Shown here piece after piece: positions 17,847 to 26,935 of a stretch of 52,014 nucleotides of DNA (within the stretch, counting starts at the first letter, position 1; each line of letters opens with the position of its first letter). Source of the DNA: Vulcanimicrobiota bacterium (lineage in GTDB: Bacteria > Vulcanimicrobiota > JAJTBE01). The DNA lies in NCBI GenBank assembly GCA_021107945.1, contig JAIORV010000129.1:1-52014 (forward strand), written 5' to 3'. The notes beneath the pieces were generated by a model that was given only the letters and a program-made list of their open reading frames with translations, made no database searches and was not told where the DNA came from. The position numbers and the translations under genes were made by a program.

Positions 17847-19265
17847 TCAGTCATTCTTCTGCCAGCTCGGTTTTCTGAGAGCATATATAATAAATGGAAT
17901 CGTCAACATTATAATTGTGCTCAAAGAAATAAACAGCCTATAAGTTGTTGGATTTTTTATATGAAGTTGTGCCGGTGGGAAGAATCCAACAAAGATAGTC
18001 AATAAAGAGGTTAGAATTCCGACTATGGCAACCAGCCACATTCCGGGGTTTCCTCCCGGGACTTTGTAGGCACGCTCTACTTCCGGTTCGGAATATCGAA
18101 GTTTAATCGCCGAGATAAACATAAGGATATACATGATGAGATATAGGATCATAGTAACATTTAAAACCATGATAAAGGCGGTATTGATATTCGGCACTGC
18201 GACAAAAAAGAGAATACCGATAATTGATACCAGAGATGCCTGAAGGATAAGCAATGTTGTTGGAATTTTGTTTTTATTAAGTTTTGAGAAAAGAGGAGGT
18301 ATGTCTCCATTTTGGGCAGTTGAAAGCAATCCCTTGACAGGTCCCAAAATCCACGTACTTACCTGACCAACCGCTCCCAGTCCTGTCACGATTGCCATAA
18401 CAGGGAGTAACCACTTCATATTAAACTGAGAGAAAAAATGTTTAAACGCCTCCATAAGACCGGACGCCAAGCTAATTTGATTCTGTGGTACAACAATTGC
18501 CACAGACATTGCTCCAATTACATTAATTCCGACCAAAATAAGACCGGTCAAGAGAATTGCCTTTGGAAAATTTCTCTGAGGGTTTTCTACTTCATTGGCG
18601 TGGGCAGATGAAGCCTCGATTCCTGAAAATATAAAAACAATACCTGTCATCAGGGCAATGCTATTTATGTCTTTAAATTTCGGAACAAGATTATTTAAGG
18701 TGAGAGACATATCAAACTGTACTGGACTGCCCTTTAGCAAATAGACAATTCCCAGTATAATTATTAATGCGCCGGGAATAAAAACACCGGCATTTACACA
18801 AACAGTGCTGATAAGGCTTGATGTTTTCATACCTCTCATATTAAAAAGTGTTGCGCTCCAATAAATAACCAGGATGACTGCAATAATAAACCATTTATTG
18901 GTAGCAAGTGCCGGGTTAATAACATAAGCTAGAGAGCCCGCAACAAAGCTAAGTACCGTCACCATGCCAAATACCATTTGAATCCACTGAAGCCAGATTG
19001 CCAGAAAGCCCCACCTGTCGCCAAACGCTTCCCTGACCCAGGCATAAACACCACCTTGTTTAGGCCATCCGGTTGCCAATTCCGCTGAAACCAGAGCAGT
19101 GGGTATTAAAAAGGTTAGTACTGCAATCACAGAAAAGAAAATCATTTTCATTCCTGTTTCAGCCAACATTGGAAGATTTCTGACACTGACAATAAAGGCG
19201 GCTGAAATCATAACCAGATTAAAAATACTAATCTTGCGTAATGCCGGTTTTGGTTTTCCTTCCAT
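17847..19265 (-). CDS. APC-family amino acid/amine antiporter (GadC/TyrP-like)
   Basis: The 472-residue protein has about 12 hydrophobic segments and reads as an APC-superfamily glutamate:GABA-antiporter-type carrier. Landmarks are IFNLVMISAAFIVSVRNLP, the TM2-3 block WPKQGGVYAWVREAFG, IVFIFSGIEASSAHANEV in TM6-7 and a cytoplasmic YKVPGG near 395. Together with the downstream decarboxylase it would exchange an external amino acid for the decarboxylated amine, giving acid resistance and charge export. The start is fixed by GGAGGG 5 bases upstream. The ion-exchange partner is inferred from the neighbour, not from residues. Confidence 0.9.
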   Translation of the reverse strand: MEGKPKPALRKISIFNLVMISAAFIVSVRNLPMLAETGMKMIFFSVIAVLTFLIPTALVSAELATGWPKQGGVYAWVREAFGDRWGFLAIWLQWIQMVFGMVTVLSFVAGSLAYVINPALATNKWFIIAVILVIYWSATLFNMRGMKTSSLISTVCVNAGVFIPGALIIILGIVYLLKGSPVQFDMSLTLNNLVPKFKDINSIALMTGIVFIFSGIEASSAHANEVENPQRNFPKAILLTGLILVGINVIGAMSVAIVVPQNQISLASGLMEAFKHFFSQFNMKWLLPVMAIVTGLGAVGQVSTWILGPVKGLLSTAQNGDIPPLFSKLNKNKIPTTLLILQASLVSIIGILFFVAVPNINTAFIMVLNVTMILYLIMYILMFISAIKLRYSEPEVERAYKVPGGNPGMWLVAIVGILTSLLTIFVGFFPPAQLHIKNPTTYRLFISLSTIIMLTIPFIIYALRKPSWQKND

Positions 19266-19618
19266 CGTTCCCTCCTTATCCTGATTGAGATCCGGACTGT
19301 TGTAATTAAGAAAATAATGTTTTATTATTTGGGCGGCGGGACGCCACCCCTACCGTTATAACAATGTCGGTAGCTGCGGCGTCTCGCCGCAGATCAACTT
19401 GTATTATGCACTTCTGCCAGTTCAATATTGGGCGATATACGTTGTGAACGAAAATTTTTCACAAACATAAGATGTGAGCTAATATTAAAAAGTGGCGGAA
19501 CTATAGATATATTACGAAAAAAGATAAGTGTGCCGTATAAAAAGAGATTCTTTGATACAATTGAAAATCCTTTTGACTAATCTCTGTGTCCTCTGCGGTA
19601 AATCGGATCCGGGCTGCG
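19266..19618. repeat. Double-hairpin (BIME-like) repeat in gap
   Basis: Bases 19321-19398 contain GGGCGGCGGGACGCCACCCC and GCGGCGTCTCGCCGC about 28 bp apart, and match 48841-48918 at about nine bases in ten. A related pair lies near 4865-4959. A CCGCAGAG-type fragment follows near 19577. No gene. Confidence 0.7.
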
Positions 19619-21136
19619 TTATCCCCCTAGCTCCACCGCAATCATGAGGACTCCCGCTGATATCAGGAAAATTGATACAAGCACTCTGCTCAATACATAA
19701 GCACTTGAAATTTTGCCGGGTTTCTTGTTTTTATATATTATACTTTTTACATCCAGGTATGGAATCTCTTCAAACCTTACAACACCGTCAACAACGACCT
19801 TGTCACCAATAATGTTTATCAGGGAATCCTCATTTCGTACAAGTTGCCGGAGAATGACGGGGATTATAATTTCATCAGACACGATAAAATAGTAAGGAGC
19901 TTCGATTCCCGGGTCTTCCACCACTCTCTCGATGATTTCCCCCTTTAATTCAACGCGGTGAAAATCCCTCATTCCATTTCCCTCAGCTTTTTTCTCTTTC
20001 CTGAAACGAAGAAGGAGGTGTATAATTATTCCGATTCCCAGGGTTATGAGGGGAAGTCCAAAGAATCCCCTGCTAATAACAACTGCCACAATTCCCCCCG
20101 CGAAACAAAACAGTGAGATCGCGCTCATTGCAATATCTGACTGACCTATTTTTTGTGAAATAATATCATCATGCTCATCCTTGCCTGATTCCGGGAATCT
20201 TCGGGAATCAGGAGGATGGGTGGAGAAAATTCCGAAGGTTCTATAAAATGCATTGTTTTTCTCCAGTATCTTACCCATTTCCACGAGGTCCATGTTCGTA
20301 CCGGAGAATGTTTTCCATATAACAAGATTCTGTGCTCTTGTTGTGTCAAAGGGGAGAAATACTTTTAAAGAAGCGTAAATCTTCTTCCTGAAAGGAGGTC
20401 CGCTTTGCACGGGTTTGCAGAATTCACGAGATAACTTTTCTACGGCATTTCTCAGAGATTTCTTTTCTCCAGGCTTCGCCAGCAATTCATCGGCTTTCAT
20501 GTGCCTTGACCTTGACACGAAGAGCAGAAAAAATTCCGACGCTCTATAAACATAAAAAAGTATCGCCCCCAGGAGGTATGATGCGCCTGCCCCCCTGTGA
20601 AGCCTGCTCTCGCGTGCGGTTTCTATGAACCAGTTTGACAGGAACAAAATAATAAACGGCAGGAATGTGGCGGTTGTAAATATGCCCATGTCAGCCCTTT
20701 TCAAAAAATATGACTCACGCTTCATGAGGCTTTCAATCTCCTGAGGTTCCAAAAGCTTAAAAAGCCCCGTTGATATGACAAGCCTGTTTTTGCCGGTAAT
20801 GGAGCCGTATGAGAGCATGATGGGGTGCGAATCTTCGAACAAGTTGATGCGGCATTGCACATTGAGATTTTTCATCATTTCGTTCAAAGCTTTTTCGTAA
20901 GATTTCTTCTCCTCGTTTTCTTCAGTGGTCTCATCGGGTTTTTTGAGACTGACTGAAAAGAAAAGGTCATAGATGGGAGCGCACAGGAAAAACTGGATTA
21001 TTATGAATATCACCGAGGCAATTGCTGCGTAAATAGAATCTACGTGCCACAATGACAACGGGAGATATATCAGGAAAAAGAAAATTACGGCCTGTAGTAT
21101 GAGTATGAAAATACTGGAAATTATGGACAATATCAA
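19619..21136 (-). CDS. HtpX/M48-like membrane protein lacking the zinc site
   Basis: The 505-residue protein aligns with HtpX (M48B) along its core. GLFKLLEPQEIESLMKRESY corresponds to the helix that holds HExxH, which is here RESYF (140-144). SRSRHMKADELLA (208-220) corresponds to the SR-x-RE-x-EAD block, with the zinc-ligand Glu missing. FSTHPPDSRR (304-313) is the conserved third block. All zinc ligands are absent, so peptidase activity is unlikely. Hydrophobic segments lie at 1-55, 153-170, 185-205 and two after 335. A roughly 100-residue soluble domain (RVELKGEIIERVVEDPGIEA) precedes a last helix. It starts at TTG 21136 (GGAAG upstream). It is last in a likely three-gene operon after the PEGA gene. 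Confidence 0.78.
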   Translation of the reverse strand: MILSIISSIFILILQAVIFFFLIYLPLSLWHVDSIYAAIASVIFIIIQFFLCAPIYDLFFSVSLKKPDETTEENEEKKSYEKALNEMMKNLNVQCRINLFEDSHPIMLSYGSITGKNRLVISTGLFKLLEPQEIESLMKRESYFLKRADMGIFTTATFLPFIILFLSNWFIETARESRLHRGAGASYLLGAILFYVYRASEFFLLFVSRSRHMKADELLAKPGEKKSLRNAVEKLSREFCKPVQSGPPFRKKIYASLKVFLPFDTTRAQNLVIWKTFSGTNMDLVEMGKILEKNNAFYRTFGIFSTHPPDSRRFPESGKDEHDDIISQKIGQSDIAMSAISLFCFAGGIVAVVISRGFFGLPLITLGIGIIIHLLLRFRKEKKAEGNGMRDFHRVELKGEIIERVVEDPGIEAPYYFIVSDEIIIPVILRQLVRNEDSLINIIGDKVVVDGVVRFEEIPYLDVKSIIYKNKKPGKISSAYVLSRVLVSIFLISAGVLMIAVELGG

Positions 21137-21167
21137 ATAAATTCTTCCTTTTTGATATGATGTTACT

Positions 21168-22469
21168 TTACTTCAAACTCACACTCAGGGGCGCCATGTT
21201 CATGCCATGCAATACAACCGACATGGGTTTTGAATCCTCTGGGATCTCATATACAAGGTATCCCATGTTCATACCGCCGGGACGCAGAACCACGAGCCAG
21301 AAGTTGCTTAATTTATCCAGTGCCTCAAATGATGAATTTTTCTGATCCACGAGGGAGAATTTTCCTGTATATATCTGTACCGCGTTTGAGATATTCTGTT
21401 GTTGAAGATAGACGACAACGAACTTACTCCCCGGCTTTGGCTTGTAATAATCCTTGATGGATGAAACTTCCTCGATATTTGTCGCTGTGACCTGAAAAAT
21501 GGCATTTGTCTGTGATTTTGGAATAAACGCTTCCACGACTTCAGTTCCCGCCCCGGGAGTCGGGGGTGTGTAATCTATGTGAATTTTTGTAGGAGCGGGC
21601 GTGGGAGTTTTTGGAGTGGGAGTAACCATGGCAATCGCTGTCTTTTCAAGCGTTCCCGATACTTTCGAAGATTTCCCCTTTATTACAAGCGCGCTTCCTT
21701 CCCATTTCATATCGCCTTTTTTCATCAGAACACTATGTTCACCGGGCGATATGCTTTTCAGGGTCAACGGAGTTTTGCCCTTATAAGCGCCATCAATATA
21801 GACTTGAGCCTCCGAAGGAGTTGAACTGACGGCCAGTCTTCCGGTGGTTGAGGACATTGCAGCCCTGACATTCACTACATCGTTTCCCTTGATATAAACG
21901 GATTTTCTTATTTTCGAAAAGCCCGCCTTTACAAGTGTCAGCGTATAATCGCCCTTTGGTACTCCTCTAATCTTAACCGGCGTCTTTCCCTTGTATGTTT
22001 TTTCCAGCCAGACTTTCGCACCTGGAGGATCCGAGGTTACAAAAATTACTCCCGATGCCACGCGTGATTTAAATTTTTCCAGTACAAGACGCGCGTTTTT
22101 TTCAAGATCTTTGGGATCCGCTACTTTCAGGTGGACCTTTGTGGGGAGATTGCCCCTGGCGGTAACAATACCCAGGAAAAGCAAATCGCTCTTGTGTATG
22201 CCAAGTTGTTTCTTACAATATTCCCTTACCTGCGGGTGGTTGAAATCATATACGAAAACAGGCAGGGTTGAGGAGTCATTGCCGGATTTCTGACGATAAT
22301 GCACAAGGTAGTTTTTCAGGGCGTTTTCCCGTTGAGTCATCGTCTTGTTTGAATGATCGCCTACAACAAGTATAGCCTTCTTGTACTGCGCCCGGGCAGG
22401 GGAATGTGAAAAAAGACAGACAAAGGACAGAATAAGGATGAAAATTGATATTGGGAATTTTCTATTCAT
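21168..22469 (-). CDS. Exported protein with two PEGA domains and a DUF4352-like domain
   Basis: The 433-residue protein opens with a signal peptide ending in SPARAQ (about 28). Residues about 30-135 form a domain I do not recognise. Two PEGA repeats follow: VIFVTSDPPGAKVWLEKTYK then GKTPVKIRGVPKGDYTL, and LAVSSTPSEAQVYIDGAYK then GKTPLTLKSISPGEHSV. A Pro/Thr linker (TPTPKTPTPAPT) leads to a C-terminal domain whose KFVVVYLQQQN and LRPGGMNMGYLVYEIPE resemble DUF4352. PEGA domains are surface or periplasmic beta modules of unclear ligand. It starts 19 bp after the gene upstream and ends 31 bp before the M48-like gene. Confidence 0.87.
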   Translation of the reverse strand: MNRKFPISIFILILSFVCLFSHSPARAQYKKAILVVGDHSNKTMTQRENALKNYLVHYRQKSGNDSSTLPVFVYDFNHPQVREYCKKQLGIHKSDLLFLGIVTARGNLPTKVHLKVADPKDLEKNARLVLEKFKSRVASGVIFVTSDPPGAKVWLEKTYKGKTPVKIRGVPKGDYTLTLVKAGFSKIRKSVYIKGNDVVNVRAAMSSTTGRLAVSSTPSEAQVYIDGAYKGKTPLTLKSISPGEHSVLMKKGDMKWEGSALVIKGKSSKVSGTLEKTAIAMVTPTPKTPTPAPTKIHIDYTPPTPGAGTEVVEAFIPKSQTNAIFQVTATNIEEVSSIKDYYKPKPGSKFVVVYLQQQNISNAVQIYTGKFSLVDQKNSSFEALDKLSNFWLVVLRPGGMNMGYLVYEIPEDSKPMSVVLHGMNMAPLSVSLK

Positions 22470-22488
22470 ATTGCCTCATCTCGTTCAT

Positions 22489-23853
22489 TTACAGGGAAAC
22501 GTTTTTTTTGGTATAAAACTCGTGAATTATAGGCTCACAGAACTTTACGTTAATTGATTTTATCACAAGTGTCAAGTCTTCCGGAGTTGACTCATTGATT
22601 CTGTGCACTGCTGGAAAAGTGATAATTTTCTTGAACTTGTTTTTCCTTAAATCATAGTTAATTGTACTTCCCAGGGTAGGGTATTCCTCAAAAGAGCCGT
22701 CTTCTTCCCGGACTATAAGACTTACATCCTGAAGGGAAATCCTTTCCAGCCCCCCTTCTTTGTTTGCCGTGTAAGAAATCCTCATATTCTCTTCAGAAAA
22801 TATCATTTCCAGGAAAACCAACTCACCCTTTACCTTTATATCCCCGAAATTGCGATCGATTTTCACGGTCTTCCCGGCATTGAACAAATGAAAATCAATG
22901 TCACACTCGAGAGGCTCTACCATCTTCAGATTTAATATTTCTTTTATATGAATCTCCAATTTGTCGGCGCAGATGCAATCGTCAAAGAAATTGTATATTC
23001 TATTTTGAATAACTCCCCTTGCTTCAATAAAATCGGGAGAATAAAAAGTATCGGAGGCGGGATCCCTGAGTCTGAGATTCAGGTTTGCCGGGGTATATCC
23101 AAGGTTCATTTCTTCCTTTTCCAGCTTTTGCCTGAAATCATCTGCCGTTTCCGAAGTGGCAAACTTTTCCAGCAATTTAACCTTGTAATTATTCCCCATA
23201 TTCTGAAGGTATTTATCCCTCACCTCATAGACAATGAATGATCCTGAATTACTGTTTCTGAACTCCCGGAAAACTGTCTTTTCCACTCCCAGCGTAAGCT
23301 CGAAATCGAGAGGTGTTATGAAATCAACCTCTTCTTCCTGCCATTCTCCCATCGGGATAAGAAAACTCCATTCGCCTGTTCTCATCCAGTCCGAGGCCGG
23401 GATTTCTTCGTCAACATCTGTATCTCCAAGCCATTTATCCATTTTGTCAATAAGCTTGTTGGAAAGAGGGAGCTCCGGATCCCATGGATCTATAAAAATT
23501 CTTCCTTTCATCTTGAAATCTTTCATCGTCGGAGCTTGCTGCAATCTTACTATATGAAGCTCCATCTCAAGGGTGTCAGGTGGAACCGGTCCGAATTCCA
23601 TCCAGGTGGAATATTCGCCCCGCCCTTTCCTTTCAACGGAGATCAGGCAGTATGCCCTTTCCTTGTCGTCTATGAGGAAAGCTTCTTGTACCTGGTAGTC
23701 CAGTGGGTTATCTTCAATATCATAATAAACACAGGTTCTGACGGAATCTCCCGAGAATCCTGTCAGTTTGATTTCCAGGTCGTTTTCCACTGTTGATATA
23801 TCAAGGGACTTGATGGGCAACCTCTCCTGGTATAATGTTTTTATTTCTTTCAT
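22489..23853 (-). CDS. Hypothetical beta-rich protein
   Basis: I do not recognise this 454-residue protein. No signal peptide or membrane helix is seen. Alternating hydrophobic strands (LDISTVENDLEIKLTGFSG, LECDIDFHLFNAGKTVKIDR, GELVFLEMIFSEENMRISY) suggest several beta-sandwich domains, perhaps with a central helical stretch near 225-255. It opens the presumed operon with the PEGA and M48-like genes. GGGGAGG lies about 10 bases before the ATG. Lack of an export signal is odd for a partner of an exported PEGA protein. Confidence 0.72.
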   Translation of the reverse strand: MKEIKTLYQERLPIKSLDISTVENDLEIKLTGFSGDSVRTCVYYDIEDNPLDYQVQEAFLIDDKERAYCLISVERKGRGEYSTWMEFGPVPPDTLEMELHIVRLQQAPTMKDFKMKGRIFIDPWDPELPLSNKLIDKMDKWLGDTDVDEEIPASDWMRTGEWSFLIPMGEWQEEEVDFITPLDFELTLGVEKTVFREFRNSNSGSFIVYEVRDKYLQNMGNNYKVKLLEKFATSETADDFRQKLEKEEMNLGYTPANLNLRLRDPASDTFYSPDFIEARGVIQNRIYNFFDDCICADKLEIHIKEILNLKMVEPLECDIDFHLFNAGKTVKIDRNFGDIKVKGELVFLEMIFSEENMRISYTANKEGGLERISLQDVSLIVREEDGSFEEYPTLGSTINYDLRKNKFKKIITFPAVHRINESTPEDLTLVIKSINVKFCEPIIHEFYTKKNVSL

Positions 23854-24270
23854 AATTACATTACCTCCCCGCGTATTGAAAAAATAAAGGGTCCCTGTAA
23901 TTCTTGTAACTATTCGGCCCCCTCTTGTGAGAGGAATTTTTAAACCTCGATTTCACACCGTTTAAGGCTGGCCGGAAGACCATCTTCTATCCAAATTTTA
24001 TACGGATTTATCGTGGTCAAGAAATCGCTTCTACTTGACAATGGTAACTTTGAAACAGAAACAAGGAAACCACCACACTGGAAATGAGAAATGAGAAGCG
24101 AGAAAAGAGAAGGGAAATTCCCGTCTCCCGATTCTCGTATCCCGCCTCCAGTAAAGCCGGGGATTAATCTCATGGAGAATTAAACTTACCGTTGTCGAGT
24201 CCTGTTAAATTCATTTAAAACTCTACGCCCTCCGCGTCCTCTGCGGTGAATAGTAACTAATTTTTTTGGA
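23854..24270. repeat. Intergenic repeats
   Basis: No gene is supported in this 417-bp gap. It contains TTGACAATGGTAACTTTGAA (about 24036-24055), which recurs inverted near 48660-48690. It also holds GAGAAATGAGAAGCGAGAA-type purine-rich strings like those near 28185 and 31580, and a CCGCAGAG-type fragment at 24217-24250. Confidence 0.55.
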
Positions 24271-24804
24271 TCACGAACCTTCCGGGATCGCCGGCATAAT
24301 CGGCCCGATGGGACTTTCTCCCAGGATAAATTCTTCTACTTTCATGCTATCAAGGTTTATTATCATAGCCGTGCAGAGACCTGTTATCCAACCGCAAGCT
24401 TCCCCCGGGTTCACTACCAGGGTATCGCCCTCGTGATATATTTGCCTGCGATGTGTATGTCCAAAAATTATCAGGTCAAATTTTCCGGACATAGCGTAAT
24501 CCCTGAGGTTGTCAGGCTCATGAAGCATTAATATTCTTTTTCCATCGAGAATAAACTCCCTGGGACGTTCATATATTCTGCCGATTTTACGAAACTTTTT
24601 TTTCAGAAAAGCGTGATCGCCGTCGTTGTTGCCATATATTGCAAGAATTTCGCAATTTGCCTGCTCCCATATTATGCATGTGAAAGGGGCGATATGGTCT
24701 CCTGCATGCATTATTAAATCCACTTTTTCATCGTTAAATACTTCTACCGCTCTTTTAATCATCAGGATATTGTCATGTGTATCCGCAATAATACCGATTC
24801 TCAT
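24271..24804 (-). CDS. YfcE/MJ0936-type metallophosphoesterase
   Basis: This 177-residue enzyme has the calcineurin-like metal-site series: IADTHDN near the start, HAGDHI, YGNNDGDH, then MLHEPDN in place of the usual GH, and FGHTHRR. The length fits the small YfcE/MJ0936 phosphodiesterases, which hydrolyse phosphodiesters with two divalent metals; the natural substrate is unknown. I chose the ATG at 24804 (MRIGIIADTHD), which has GGGGGTGAG just upstream, over the in-frame GTG at 24825. It is a single gene, divergent from the HD-GYP gene. Confidence 0.92.
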   Translation of the reverse strand: MRIGIIADTHDNILMIKRAVEVFNDEKVDLIMHAGDHIAPFTCIIWEQANCEILAIYGNNDGDHAFLKKKFRKIGRIYERPREFILDGKRILMLHEPDNLRDYAMSGKFDLIIFGHTHRRQIYHEGDTLVVNPGEACGWITGLCTAMIINLDSMKVEEFILGESPIGPIMPAIPEGS

Positions 24805-25008
24805 AATGCTCACCCCCAAGAACACTTCTTTTCATTCCCCGGAATTCCTTCAATTGAAAATCGCAAAACAATGTAGGGTCGGCATCCTGCTGGATACTTT
24901 TCATATTTTTTTAGAACTATTGAGGAAGCGGAATTTTTATTTTTAAAGGAAACTTGCCGGTCTGTATTAAATACTATTATTACATTAATTCCGGATGGTT
25001 ATACTTAT

Positions 25009-26838
25009 ATGAAAGTATTAGTTATAGAAGGTGAAATGGCCGGTGAGGAGATACCTCTAACCGGTAGTTTTTCGTATATAGGCAGGGAAGAAGGATCCGA
25101 GATTCAACTTCCTCTCGATTTTAGTGTTTCCCGACGTCATGCTGTTATCAGAAAGGAATTCAACAGGTATATACTGGAAGATCTGGATAGTACCAACGGA
25201 ACTTTCGTGGTCAGGGATAACGCTGAAGATGAAGAGGTAATGCATGCTATACTGACAGACGGGATGAGGTTCCGCATCGGAAAGACACTTATACAGGCGA
25301 TCATATCCGAGAAAGAGATTGAGATCGAAACCACTGAACACGACGCCCTTGAAGTGATTTCCGACACTCCTGATGATTATGCCATACGCTCTTCAATAGA
25401 TCTCGAGGAAGTCTATCACACCAGTTTTCTCTCTATCCCTGAAGATAAACGACAATTTGATGAGTTAAATCGCAAAATTCAACTTTTCTATGAACTGGGA
25501 CAAGCTCTTGGGAAAATTATGGAACTCGATCAACTCCTGGATAAAATTACGGACCATGTCTTCAGGATGTTTCCAGCGCAAAGAGGCTACCTCATGCTTC
25601 TGAATACAAAGACAAACGAGTTGGAGACAAAGGTTGTAAGAAGAGAGGTCTCATTAAAAGACACGAATGAAATGGAAAAAATTGAAGTCTCTAAAACCAT
25701 TATAAATACTGTCTTGAGAGAAAAGAAAGCCATATTGAGTGATGATGCAAGAATCGATGAGCGGTTTGGAATGCCCGATTCCGTTTTCCTCCACGATATC
25801 AGGGCGAGTCTATACGCTCCACTGATGTACGAAAGGAAGCCCATTGGGATAATATGCATCGACAGCTATACATCTTCTCATGTTTTTACCGAGAACGACT
25901 TGCGGTTACTGACCATTATTGCCAACCAAGCTGCTATCTCCATCGAAAATTCGAGACTTCACCAGAGTCTTCGCAGACTATTCTTCAATTCCATAAGAGC
26001 CCTGGCAAACGCAATTGAAGCTCGAGACCCTTATACAAGAGGTCACTCCGACAGGGTGACGGGATATTCAGTAAGAATTGCGGAAAAGATGAAAATGAGC
26101 ACGGTTGAAATAGAAAAAATCCGGTGCGCCGCGCTCTTACATGATATAGGAAAAATAAATATTAAGGAAGACATCTTAAACAAGCCCGGAAAACTCACTG
26201 AAGAAGAATATGATATCATGAGCCAACATCCGGTATTTGGCGCCAAGATAATGGAGCCGGTTGAAGAATTCAAGGAAATGCTTCCATATATGTATCACCA
26301 TCACGAAAGATTTTCCGCAGGAGGCTACCCGGAGGGACTCAAAGGTGAGGACATACCCATGGCATCAAGGATTCTTTCTGTTGCCGACGCTTTCGATGCA
26401 ATGACCTCGGATCGTCCGTACAGAAAAGCACTGTCGATAAGTCACGCCATTGAAGAACTTGAGCAAAACGCCGGAACACAATTCGATCCAAAAGTAGTAT
26501 CAGTATTCAAGGATATATTATTCAATGAAACCGATAGAATTGATCGGATAATGCATCTGGGGATGGTGAAAAAGGAAGCTCTCAAGGCGTCCGGCGGCGA
26601 AGTGAGTTCTTTTTATGCTGAACTTGCAAGTATTTCCATCGATGGTGTTCCTGATATTACTGATATTACTGATGTTTCTGATGTTAAAGTTCCAGATGCT
26701 TCCGATGAAATCAATAACGAACCGGTTATCACAAGCGGCCTGCCCCCGGATCCAATAGATAAATACAGGATGGAGGCAAACGAAGATCCCTACGGGAGTG
26801 ATGCGGCTCATTCGTCGGATGACATCTTCGGCAGGTAA
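25009..26838 (+). CDS. FHA-GAF-HD-GYP signalling protein
   Basis: The 609-residue protein combines three modules. An FHA domain (about 20-95: SYIGREEGSEIQL, VSRRHAVI, DSTNGTFV) binds phosphothreonine. A GAF domain (about 155-315: QRGYLMLL, YAPLMYERKPIGIICID) may sense a ligand. An HD-GYP phosphodiesterase domain (about 325-510) has HD at 378-379, a His-rich YHHHERFSAGGYPEGLKG near 429-446 and GYP at 439-441. HD-GYP enzymes degrade cyclic di-GMP. The usual Asp after HHE-x-x is Ser here. The tail is acidic and low-complexity (DITDITDVSDVKVPD). It would link phosphorylation and small-molecule sensing to c-di-GMP turnover. A single gene with no kinase nearby. Confidence 0.93.
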   Translation: MKVLVIEGEMAGEEIPLTGSFSYIGREEGSEIQLPLDFSVSRRHAVIRKEFNRYILEDLDSTNGTFVVRDNAEDEEVMHAILTDGMRFRIGKTLIQAIISEKEIEIETTEHDALEVISDTPDDYAIRSSIDLEEVYHTSFLSIPEDKRQFDELNRKIQLFYELGQALGKIMELDQLLDKITDHVFRMFPAQRGYLMLLNTKTNELETKVVRREVSLKDTNEMEKIEVSKTIINTVLREKKAILSDDARIDERFGMPDSVFLHDIRASLYAPLMYERKPIGIICIDSYTSSHVFTENDLRLLTIIANQAAISIENSRLHQSLRRLFFNSIRALANAIEARDPYTRGHSDRVTGYSVRIAEKMKMSTVEIEKIRCAALLHDIGKINIKEDILNKPGKLTEEEYDIMSQHPVFGAKIMEPVEEFKEMLPYMYHHHERFSAGGYPEGLKGEDIPMASRILSVADAFDAMTSDRPYRKALSISHAIEELEQNAGTQFDPKVVSVFKDILFNETDRIDRIMHLGMVKKEALKASGGEVSSFYAELASISIDGVPDITDITDVSDVKVPDASDEINNEPVITSGLPPDPIDKYRMEANEDPYGSDAAHSSDDIFGR

Positions 26839-26935
26839 GTTAGCTATGAAAAGGTTTATTCAATATTAATACTCTCAATTTATATTTTTAATTTCATTTC
26901 CTGTACACATAATAAGAAAAAAGAGCGTTAACTTA

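Noticed and set aside
23940-24173. 77-codon minus-strand open frame
   Set aside because: Composition follows purine-rich repeats; no start signal or family feature.
24805-24825. GTG start adding MFLGVSI to the phosphoesterase
   Set aside because: The ATG at 24804 has the better ribosome site and gives the usual family start.
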